Notes under the pieces: model-generated
The model's database searches: none
What the model saw: the letters and a program-made list of their open reading frames with translations, nothing else
What the model was told of the DNA's origin: nothing
Made by a program: the position numbers and the translations under genes
Assembly (NCBI GenBank): GCA_903907075.1
Contig: CAIVMQ010000054.1
Coordinates: forward strand, 1 to 64,000
DNA: 64,000 nucleotides
Source of the DNA: an uncultured Bacteroidia bacterium
GTDB lineage: Bacteria > Bacteroidota > Bacteroidia > Bacteroidales > Prolixibacteraceae
Reading direction: 5' to 3'
In this document: one piece after another, positions 11,064 through 19,470 of the stretch
Position numbering within the stretch: position 1 is the first letter of the stretch
Layout of the letters: each line of letters begins with the position of its first letter

Positions 11064-11549
11064 ATGAGATTTTATCTGATCGTAATTTCACTGCTACTCT
11101 TTAGCCTTGGGTCGTGTAATGACGGAAACCGATGTTACGAATCGGTGGATACCTTTATGATCAGCTCCTTCTCAATCGATGGATTCAAAAACATCAAAAC
11201 ATTAATTATCAAAGGAATAAACAAGAACGATGTCGGTGACACCCTCGTTAATGATGATCAAACAACCTTAACAAAAAGATATCCACTTCCACTCTCATTA
11301 TCGGCAGATTCAACGGGTTTTGTTCTTACAGCCAACGGAAAAACCGACACCCTTTTTGTACGTCACAAGATGGTTATTAAGTTAATATCCGAATTTTGCG
11401 GTTTCGCACCTAATTATACGCTTTCCGGTTCCAGTTATACCTTGGGTATCGATTCAGTACGAATCACAGACTCAAAGGTTAATCCACAATCCATAGCCAA
11501 AACAACGAATGATCAGAATATTCGCATTTATTTTAACGCTGCTCATTAG
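11064..11549 (+). CDS. Small lipoprotein, DUF6452-like
   Basis: LLLFSLGSCNDGNRC lipobox; paired with a downstream outer-membrane-like DUF6048-type gene. Confidence 0.6.
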   Translation: MRFYLIVISLLLFSLGSCNDGNRCYESVDTFMISSFSIDGFKNIKTLIIKGINKNDVGDTLVNDDQTTLTKRYPLPLSLSADSTGFVLTANGKTDTLFVRHKMVIKLISEFCGFAPNYTLSGSSYTLGIDSVRITDSKVNPQSIAKTTNDQNIRIYFNAAH

Positions 11550-12339
11550 CACACTTCCGGTTTCATCGCAGACTAAAGCAAGTCCCTGGCGGTATGAAGG
11601 TCCACGCGTGGGGATGGATCTTTCGCGTTACTTGTTGCCCTATATGTCGAGTGCCAAACGAAACGGATGGGAGATCCAGGCCGACTTCCCCTACAAAGGA
11701 AACTTCTTCCCAACCGTTGAGACCGGGATGCAATGGTTCGATGACACGCACAGCACCTTCCGCTATAAGAATAATGGTGCTTACGCACGTGTGGGAATCG
11801 ACATGAACATCTCAAAATTTGAATCGTTAAAAGATCACGATTTTGTCTTCGTAGGATTCCGATATGGCTACTCCATATTTAGCCAGCAATCGGAAAACAT
11901 TACCAATTCAAATTATTGGGAATCAATAAACACCAATTTACCGAGTCATTTGATGAATGCCCATTGGGGAGAGCTGGTATTTGGGATGAAAGGAGAACTT
12001 CTCCCTAATTTCTTCTTCGGATGGTCACTACGTGCCAAATTTCCCATTGCAGTTACAAAGGATGTCAATATCCATCCCTATATAATTCCGGGAATTGGCA
12101 AGACTGGCGGTGGAACTCCATTTGATTTTTCTGTTGGCGTGTATTACCGCTTCCCTATTTTCAGAAGTAAGACAATCCCAAAGGTTCTAAAAATGGGTGG
12201 AGCAAAACATCCGGGTCTTAATGATGGAATGGATCAAGAGGGCCAAGGCTATGGCGGTCAACGATCAGGAGGCAGCGGATCAGGCAGCAGTGGCGGGGGA
12301 GGCAACAGAGGCGGTGGAGGCAGCAGAAGCGGCCGATAA
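11509..12339 (+). CDS. Outer-membrane-like protein, DUF6048-like, with Gly/Ser-rich tail
   Basis: Signal peptide; beta-rich body; tail GGSGSGSSGGGGNRGGGGSRSGR; overlaps preceding gene by 41 bp. Confidence 0.6.
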   Translation: MIRIFAFILTLLISTLPVSSQTKASPWRYEGPRVGMDLSRYLLPYMSSAKRNGWEIQADFPYKGNFFPTVETGMQWFDDTHSTFRYKNNGAYARVGIDMNISKFESLKDHDFVFVGFRYGYSIFSQQSENITNSNYWESINTNLPSHLMNAHWGELVFGMKGELLPNFFFGWSLRAKFPIAVTKDVNIHPYIIPGIGKTGGGTPFDFSVGVYYRFPIFRSKTIPKVLKMGGAKHPGLNDGMDQEGQGYGGQRSGGSGSGSSGGGGNRGGGGSRSGR

Positions 12340-12808
12340 TTACCAACGGGCATCCCATAGTATTTAGCCTTAATTCTATTAAAAAAGGTTAACTCAGTTT
12401 CTAAATATTTCACTTGATCTAACTATGGAGAGGTAATTTTCAGCAGTACACAAGTCAACAATTTGAAATCGAACCTATTTTTGAGAGTTGTCGAAGAGGC
12501 AAACAACTAACAACATTTGACTATACTCCTAATTATTAATTTCATCTCATATAATCTAAAGTTCCTTTAGTTGATCTTTTCAAGAACTGGAGAATACTTA
12601 GCACTTGGATAGATACTTGCATTGCTTTGATTTCTAAAAAATAAGTTATACTTTTCCGGCCGAAATAATTATCTGCTAACCAAGATAATTATCGATTAAC
12701 TAACTGAATACAAATACATAAAATAATAAACAAGCTGAGAAGCGAGGTGCATTGCATCCATGTAATCAACCCTTTAAGGCGTAATTTAATAACCCAAGAA
12801 ATCTATTT

Positions 12809-14596
12809 ATGAATAGTAAATCAACAAAAGGGATCTGGAAAGTCATTACAGCATCCTCCCTTGGAACAATGATTGAATGGTATGACTTTTATATTTTTGG
12901 AAGTTTAGCCGTTGTGTTATCCACAAAATTTTTTCCGACCGACAATCCAACAGCCGCATTCTTATCTACCCTTGCTACGTTTGCAGCCGGGTTTGTCGTT
13001 CGCCCTTTTGGGGCTCTGTTCTTTGGACGATTAGGAGACTTGATTGGAAGAAAATATACCTTTATGGTAACCTTGTTAATCATGGGAGGTGCCACATTTT
13101 TGATTGGCTGTATTCCAAGTTATCAAACCATAGGCTATCTGGCTCCATTATTGGTTCTGATCTTAAGATTACTTCAAGGTCTAGCCTTAGGGGGAGAATA
13201 TGGTGGAGCTGCAACTTATGTGGCAGAGCACGCTCCCAATAACCAAAAAGGATATTGGACTTCATGGATACAAATTACCGCAACAGCCGGACTGTTCCTC
13301 TCGTTATTGGTGATTCTTTTAACCAAGGGGATCTTATCCAAGGAGGCTTTCGAAGAGTGGGGATGGAGAGCACCCTTTTGGGTCTCCATATTCCTGGTAA
13401 TCATCTCCTATATAATTCGCAAAAACATGGATGAATCGCCTGTTTTTGCGAAGGCTAAGCTAGAGGGAAAAACATCTCTAAATCCCTTAAAAGAGAGTTT
13501 CAATAATCGTTTCAACTTAAAATTTATTTTATTGGCCCTATTTGGAGCCACAATGGGGCAAGGGGTTGTGTGGTACACCGGACAGTTTTATGCCATGAGT
13601 TTTATGAAAACTGTCCAAAATATCGATTCTTCACAAGTTGATACGTTATTAGTTTTTGCATTGTTAATGGGCACCCCATTCTTCGTTTTATTCGGTTGGC
13701 TAAGTGATAAGATCGGTCGAAAATCAATAATGATGACAGGCCTGTTTTTAGCCATTTTCCTCTATCGCCCAATATACCGAGAGATGTATAAACTGACTGA
13801 TACCAAAGCAATGAAGGGATCAGGAAACAATCTGGTTATGGAGAGTTGCAAAGTAACTGAAACACCTGTTGCTTCAATTCTAACTGAACCGGATAAAGCA
13901 GACCCAACACTTAAAAATTCGAGAGTATTTATAGTCACAAAAACAGATTCTCTATTCTCAAGCGGGGCAGTTTTTCATTATACGAAAACGGATACCTTAT
14001 TCTTAGCCCAACCTTTAGCTTTCGACGCTAAGAAAAATGCACTTAATGAAGTTTGGTTAAACTACGACACCAATAATTCATCCGGCGCGATCGTTCACCA
14101 TAGTGTGAAACTTAAAAACAGTATACAGCAAGGGGGGACTCCTGCACGTTTAGATACAATACAAACGGGACTACTTAAGCAGTTTCCTGATGCGATGACA
14201 ATACATAAATCGCACGAGCATGGGATCAGTGCGAAAGGGAATATTAGCGTATCGAAGAATATTACGAGCACCGTAAAATTCTATTTAATATTCTTAGTCT
14301 TTATTCAGGTCCTATTTGCAACGATGGTTTATGGTCCAATTGCAGCATTCTTAGTTGAGATGTTCCCAGTAAAAATACGTTATACATCGATGTCGTTGCC
14401 CTATCACGTTGGGAATGGAATATTTGGCGGGTTATTACCTGCTATCTCTACCTATTTTGTGATAACAGCCAAAAATATTGGAAATCCTGAATTCTACTTA
14501 GAAGGACTATGGTATCCAATAGGAATTGCAGCCGTTTGCTTTGTTATTGGAATGATTTATATAGATCGTAAAATCAATACACTTCACGATAAATAG
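12809..14596 (+). CDS. MFS transporter, metabolite:H+ symporter type, with large insertion
   Basis: ASSLGTMIEWYDFYIFG; FGRLGDLIGRKYTF; GLALGGEYGGAATYVAEHAP; GWLSDKIGRKS. Confidence 0.88.
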   Translation: MNSKSTKGIWKVITASSLGTMIEWYDFYIFGSLAVVLSTKFFPTDNPTAAFLSTLATFAAGFVVRPFGALFFGRLGDLIGRKYTFMVTLLIMGGATFLIGCIPSYQTIGYLAPLLVLILRLLQGLALGGEYGGAATYVAEHAPNNQKGYWTSWIQITATAGLFLSLLVILLTKGILSKEAFEEWGWRAPFWVSIFLVIISYIIRKNMDESPVFAKAKLEGKTSLNPLKESFNNRFNLKFILLALFGATMGQGVVWYTGQFYAMSFMKTVQNIDSSQVDTLLVFALLMGTPFFVLFGWLSDKIGRKSIMMTGLFLAIFLYRPIYREMYKLTDTKAMKGSGNNLVMESCKVTETPVASILTEPDKADPTLKNSRVFIVTKTDSLFSSGAVFHYTKTDTLFLAQPLAFDAKKNALNEVWLNYDTNNSSGAIVHHSVKLKNSIQQGGTPARLDTIQTGLLKQFPDAMTIHKSHEHGISAKGNISVSKNITSTVKFYLIFLVFIQVLFATMVYGPIAAFLVEMFPVKIRYTSMSLPYHVGNGIFGGLLPAISTYFVITAKNIGNPEFYLEGLWYPIGIAAVCFVIGMIYIDRKINTLHDK

Positions 14597-14604
14597 TTAA
14601 GAAA

Positions 14605-14820
14605 ATGAATACATTTAAAAAATATCTCGGAATAGTCTGGATTATTCTGGCTATGGCCATCTCCTACTACTTTATCGGAATCTTTGGCAGTAAATTAACA
14701 TCTGGCAAACAGGATGATCTGGTATTTGGAATTATCATCTTCTTTATTCTACTCCCGCTGATTGTAACAGGACTGGCGATATTTGGCTGGTATGCGTTAA
14801 CAGATGAATACGAGGATTAG
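14605..14820 (+). CDS. Small two-TM membrane protein
   Basis: 71 aa with two hydrophobic segments; 8 bp after the MFS gene. Confidence 0.6.
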   Translation: MNTFKKYLGIVWIILAMAISYYFIGIFGSKLTSGKQDDLVFGIIIFFILLPLIVTGLAIFGWYALTDEYED

Positions 14821-14876
14821 AGATTTAATGTTGTTTCATGATTTAGAGTGGTATACACGCGAATAATTTACTATCG

Positions 14877-16373
14877 ATGAACCATTTTATCCTGGCTTTC
14901 GATCAGGGCACGACTAGTTCAAGGGCAATTCTTATTGGGCACAATGGGCACATTGTGTCAATGGCTCAAAAAGAGTTCACTCAGATTTATCCCTTTCCGG
15001 GATGGGTTGAGCACGATCCCGAAGAGATATGGTCGACTCAGGCCGGTGTTGCTGGAGAAGCAATTGCCAAAGCCGGAGTTGCCAATAATACGATTGCCGC
15101 TATTGGAATCACGAACCAACGTGAGACAACAGTGGTGTGGAACCGAAAAACAGGAAAACCAATCTACAATGCCATCGTCTGGCAAGACAGACGTACCTCT
15201 GATTATTGCAATCAACTAAAGAATAACGGACAAAGCGATTGTATCCTCGATAAAACAGGACTTATTATTGATGCCTATTTCTCTGCGACAAAAATAAAGT
15301 GGATTCTTGACAATGTAAAAGGGGCCAGAAAGCAGGCAGAAAATGGAGAGTTGGCATTTGGAACAATCGATTCATGGCTAGTCTGGAAGCTTACCCGTGG
15401 AGCCCTCCATATTACGGATGTTTCAAATGCATCACGAACGATGTTATTTAATATCCACACACTCGAGTGGGATATCGAATTATTGAGCCTCTTCGATGTG
15501 CCACAAAGTATGCTCCCTCAGGTAAGGTCATCAAGTGAGAATTATGGCGTAACATCAATCGACCAACTACCTGGAATTCCCATTGCCGGTATTGCCGGTG
15601 ATCAGCAGGCATCCCTATTCGGACAGATGTGCATCGAGCCGGGAATGGTAAAAAACACCTATGGAACAGGTTGTTTTATGATGATGAACATTGGAAATAA
15701 ACCCATTGTTTCAAAAAGCAAACTGCTAACAACAATCGCCTGGAAAATTGGAGAACAGACCCAGTATGCCCTTGAGGGGAGCATATTTATTGCCGGAGCG
15801 GTGGTTCAGTGGCTTCGCGATGGATTAGCAATTATCAAAGAATCACAGGATATCGAACGATTGGCAGCTACGGTGAAGAGTAGCGAGGGGGTCTATTTCG
15901 TTCCGGCATTTGCCGGACTTGGAGCTCCTCATTGGAACCAAGAGGCACGAGGTATGCTGGTTGGAATTACCAGAGGTACAAAAGCGGCCCATATTGCCCA
16001 TGCAGCACTCGACAGCATTGCCTATCAAACATTAGAAGTCTTAATAGCCATGCAAAAAGACTCGGGCATCGACATTCGTGAATTACGCGTTGACGGTGGT
16101 GCCACAGTTAACAATGCATTGATGCAATTTCAGAGCGACCTGCTGCAGGCTGATGTAATACGTCCTAAAATAACCGAAACAACAGCTATGGGGGCAGCAT
16201 ACCTGGCCGGATTAGCGGTGAAGTTCTGGAGCGACATCCCTGATCTAAAACACCATTGGCAAGTCGACAGGGTTTTTGCACCCAAGATTGAACCCGAAAA
16301 AAACCATCAACTAATAAAAGGGTGGCACCGCGCTGTGAATGCTTCAAAAGCCTGGGCAAATGACTCCGAATAA
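14877..16373 (+). CDS. glpK: Glycerol kinase
   Basis: [52 protein letters not shown]. Confidence 0.96.
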   Translation: MNHFILAFDQGTTSSRAILIGHNGHIVSMAQKEFTQIYPFPGWVEHDPEEIWSTQAGVAGEAIAKAGVANNTIAAIGITNQRETTVVWNRKTGKPIYNAIVWQDRRTSDYCNQLKNNGQSDCILDKTGLIIDAYFSATKIKWILDNVKGARKQAENGELAFGTIDSWLVWKLTRGALHITDVSNASRTMLFNIHTLEWDIELLSLFDVPQSMLPQVRSSSENYGVTSIDQLPGIPIAGIAGDQQASLFGQMCIEPGMVKNTYGTGCFMMMNIGNKPIVSKSKLLTTIAWKIGEQTQYALEGSIFIAGAVVQWLRDGLAIIKESQDIERLAATVKSSEGVYFVPAFAGLGAPHWNQEARGMLVGITRGTKAAHIAHAALDSIAYQTLEVLIAMQKDSGIDIRELRVDGGATVNNALMQFQSDLLQADVIRPKITETTAMGAAYLAGLAVKFWSDIPDLKHHWQVDRVFAPKIEPEKNHQLIKGWHRAVNASKAWANDSE

Positions 16374-16405
16374 CCGATAAAATAATCCAATTAAGACCTG
16401 CTGTT

Positions 16406-17125
16406 ATGACACCTTTCTTTGCTGAATTTATTGGCACCGCTGTAATTATCATCTTTGGAGGTGGCGTTGTCGCAAATGTTTCACTCAGCCGTACCTATGG
16501 AAATAAGAGTGGCTGGATGGTAATTACCTCCGGATGGGCGGTAGGAGTCTTTACTGGAGTATCCATTGCCGCTCCCCATAGCGGCGCACATTTAAATCCC
16601 GCTATTACCCTGGCCCTGGTTTTGGCCCATAAATTCTCCCCCACATTAGCCCCGGCATATGTTACAGCACAGCTGCTCGGAGCTATGTTCGGATCCCTAT
16701 TGGTCTGGCTGGCCTATAAAAAACATTTTGATTCAACAGAGGACGGAGATTCAAAATTGGCCGTATTCTGTACCGCACCAAGTATCCGAAGTTTCTGGCA
16801 TAACATCATGACAGAGGCAATTGGTGCCTTCGTCCTTTCAATAGCAGTGCTTGATATGGCAAAAGCTGAAGTAGGACTTGGCTCTCTAAATGCTGTGCCT
16901 GTAGCCCTGGTAGTACTTGGACTTGGCCTTTCACTTGGCGGCCCAACAGGTTACGCCATTAATCCGGCCCGTGACCTAGGTCCTCGAATCTTACATTCAC
17001 TGCTACCTATCCCTTTAAAACGTGACAGCGATTGGAAATATGCCTGGGTCCCAATTGTTGGTCCATTACTCGGTGCCGCTGCGGCAGCTCTACTGTTCCT
17101 GTTGATGGGTGGCGATGGATTATAA
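16406..17125 (+). CDS. glpF: Glycerol uptake facilitator (MIP/aquaporin family)
   Basis: Two NPA motifs: SGAHLNPAITLAL and GYAINPARDLGPR (Asp after NPAR typical of glyceroporins); next to glpK. Confidence 0.93.
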   Translation: MTPFFAEFIGTAVIIIFGGGVVANVSLSRTYGNKSGWMVITSGWAVGVFTGVSIAAPHSGAHLNPAITLALVLAHKFSPTLAPAYVTAQLLGAMFGSLLVWLAYKKHFDSTEDGDSKLAVFCTAPSIRSFWHNIMTEAIGAFVLSIAVLDMAKAEVGLGSLNAVPVALVVLGLGLSLGGPTGYAINPARDLGPRILHSLLPIPLKRDSDWKYAWVPIVGPLLGAAAAALLFLLMGGDGL

Positions 17126-17147
17126 CAAAAAAAGACGGACCAAAGAG

Positions 17148-17615
17148 CTATCCCCTGATCTTATCCAACAGATGATTTAATTGCATGACCTCCTCCTCTG
17201 AGAGGTTTATCAACATGGTGTCAACTTTCTGATTGCAGTCATCCATCTTCTCCAAAAAATCTAATCCCTTAGGTGTAATCCAGACCTGCTTCTGCCTGCG
17301 ATCTCCCAGGTTCTCTGTCCGCTCTACTAATCCTTTGAGATGTAACTTCTCAACAATGCGGCTTACATCGGAATTCCTATCTAACATCCGATCTTTTAAA
17401 AACCCAATAGATACAGCGCCTTCAGAACGAAAACCACGCAATACCCTTAATACATTGTACTGAGGCTCTGTCAATCCATGCTTCTTCAAAGATTGCAAAA
17501 ACTCATAGCTTAATTGCTTAAAAGTATAACTCAGGTTGATTAAACCTTTGTGGTATTCGTTCCGAAAACGGCCCTTTAATTCATCTTCTATGCTCACGCT
17601 TTTTTGCAATTGCAA
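17148..17615 (-). CDS. MarR family transcriptional regulator
   Basis: LTEPQYNVLRVLRGF...RMLDRNSDVSRIVEKLHLKGLVERTENLGDRRQKQVWITPKG. Confidence 0.9.
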   Translation of the reverse strand: MQLQKSVSIEDELKGRFRNEYHKGLINLSYTFKQLSYEFLQSLKKHGLTEPQYNVLRVLRGFRSEGAVSIGFLKDRMLDRNSDVSRIVEKLHLKGLVERTENLGDRRQKQVWITPKGLDFLEKMDDCNQKVDTMLINLSEEEVMQLNHLLDKIRG

Positions 17616-17959
17616 TTACAGATTCCCGGATTTCTTAAATAACCTACAGCCCAAACTAATAAAAGAACTGCGGTTGGCATCACGATACTTTGAGCCGTTG
17701 TCATATGGATAATAATGGCGCCTCCCATGTACGAAGTCAATAAAAATGTTCCATAGATGTTAGTCCGTGGATACAGGAATAATAAGGCTGAAACAATCTC
17801 CCCAATGGCAATAATTACCCGCCAGTCGCCTAAGTGAATTCCTTCTAATTGCTCTGGATGTAAAAATTTTCCTGAAGCACTAAATAAAAATAACGCTGTT
17901 AATAACCCCGCGATCACCCATGCGGCAATCTTCTTGTTCTTTGAAATCTCTGTAGTCAT
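17594..17959 (-). CDS. DoxX family membrane protein
   Basis: ALFLFSASGKFLHPEQ...IAIGEIVSALLFLYPRTNIYGTFLLTSYMGGAIIIHM; overlaps marR by 22 bp. Confidence 0.8.
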   Translation of the reverse strand: MTTEISKNKKIAAWVIAGLLTALFLFSASGKFLHPEQLEGIHLGDWRVIIAIGEIVSALLFLYPRTNIYGTFLLTSYMGGAIIIHMTTAQSIVMPTAVLLLVWAVGYLRNPGICNCNCKKA

Positions 17960-17997
17960 TTTATAGTGATTAAATGATTAAAAATTAATATCGGACA

Positions 17998-18005
17998 CAA
18001 ATATA
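17998..18005 (-). promoter_or_regulatory. -7 element TATATTTG of the doxX-marR operon
   Basis: Exact TAnnTTTG; 20 bp from TTG inside the palindrome at 18015-18036. Confidence 0.6.
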
Positions 18006-18014
18006 GGTTAAAAC

Positions 18015-18036
18015 ATTATATGTTGCAACATATAAT
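18015..18036. promoter_or_regulatory. Perfect 22-bp palindrome, candidate MarR operator
   Basis: ATTATATGTTGCAACATATAAT is its own reverse complement; contains the -33 TTG. Confidence 0.75.
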
Positions 18037-18202
18037 TTATGGAAATTTTAATTTGAATGGCAAAATCTAATCTATAACGCTATAAAATAAGGATAAATTT
18101 AGAATTCAGTTTTTTTGGTTAAGTGTCCATGTGTCTATATTTTCGCGAAAAATTACTTATTTAGCATCTTTTATTACCTAAGATGAACCAACTAAGTATC
18201 CT

Positions 18203-19351
18203 ATGAAGAAACTGCTACTTACCTTTTGGATTTTTACCCTACTTGCCACTTCAGTCACCTCTCTGTATGCCCAATCGGGAGAGGCTGTGATTAAGAATGT
18301 TAAGGTCTATTATGAAAAAGGGATGTTTGGTGGGTGGCCCGCAAATTTTGGAATTTGGAACTGGGGGGATGAGATATTGGTAGGCTTTGCACAGGGGAGC
18401 TATAAAGACTTGGGGCCAAAGATTCATAACATTGACCGGCAAAAGGAGGAACGTCATCTACTTGCCCGGTCATTAGATGGAGGCGAAACCTGGAATATTG
18501 AGGATCCCGGGAAAACGGGTAACGGCAGTTTGTTTGTACCGAATCGCGGAAGTTATCACGGTATTGAACGAACGGACATTAAGATTGAGCAATTAGTTGA
18601 ATGTAAAGGGATAAATTTTTTAAATCCTAATCTGGCCTTTACCTTACGGATGACCAACTCTGATGGTGGGGAATCGCGTTTCTGGTACTCGTACGACAGG
18701 GGACATAGCTGGAGTAAGCCAAGTAAATTACCAGATTTTAATACGCTAGGGACTTCGGCACGTACTGATTATATCGTTGATGGGGAGAGAGAGTGCCTTC
18801 TTTTTGTCACCGCAGCAAAAACGAATGGGAAGGAGGGGCGTATCATGTGTGTTAAAACGACTGATGGAGGAATAAGCTGGAACTTTGTTTCTTGGGTTGC
18901 CCCGGAGCCTAAGGAGGGTTATGATATTATGCCGGCATCCGTAAGATTATCTAAGGATGAAGTTTTTGTTGCGATACGGAAGAAGACCTCCATTGGGGGG
19001 TATCTCTCGAGTGATAATTGCAAAACATGGATTCGCCTCACAGATCCGGTTGAAGATACCGGCGAAGGTAATCCTCCGGCTATTGTAAAAATAAGAGATG
19101 GCCGGATTTGCCTGCTCTATGGAAGCCGCAAGGAGCCATTTAGCATCTGTGCCAGGATTAGCAGTGATAAAGGGAGATCCTGGAGTACCGTCTATACGCT
19201 GCGCAACGACGGTGCAGGCCGAGACATGGGCTATCCGAGAGCGGTACAGCGATCAGATGGCAAGATCGTGGTTATCTATTATTTTCAGGATAAACAAACA
19301 GGACCCGAACGATATATCGGATGCACACTATGGAGTCCTCCCTCAAGATGA
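18203..19351 (+). CDS. Secreted sialidase-superfamily (BNR/Asp-box) protein
   Basis: Five Asp-boxes: SLDGGETWN, SYDRGHSWS, TTDGGISWN, SSDNCKTWI, SSDKGRSWS; signal peptide. Confidence 0.8.
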   Translation: MKKLLLTFWIFTLLATSVTSLYAQSGEAVIKNVKVYYEKGMFGGWPANFGIWNWGDEILVGFAQGSYKDLGPKIHNIDRQKEERHLLARSLDGGETWNIEDPGKTGNGSLFVPNRGSYHGIERTDIKIEQLVECKGINFLNPNLAFTLRMTNSDGGESRFWYSYDRGHSWSKPSKLPDFNTLGTSARTDYIVDGERECLLFVTAAKTNGKEGRIMCVKTTDGGISWNFVSWVAPEPKEGYDIMPASVRLSKDEVFVAIRKKTSIGGYLSSDNCKTWIRLTDPVEDTGEGNPPAIVKIRDGRICLLYGSRKEPFSICARISSDKGRSWSTVYTLRNDGAGRDMGYPRAVQRSDGKIVVIYYFQDKQTGPERYIGCTLWSPPSR

Positions 19352-19470
19352 TTGAAAACTACAAACCATTTTTAAAAGGTAACTTAGAGCCTTTAAAAAG
19401 GCGTACCCTAAATCCATTTTCTCCTATTTACGATTGATCCCGTGCCTTGGCTCATGAAAAAGCCTAAAAA

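Noticed and set aside
11509-12339. Gly/Ser-rich tail (GGSGSGSSGGGGNRGGGGSRSGR) as a novel repeat
   Set aside because: Low-complexity tail; no periodic repeat or domain to support a special function.
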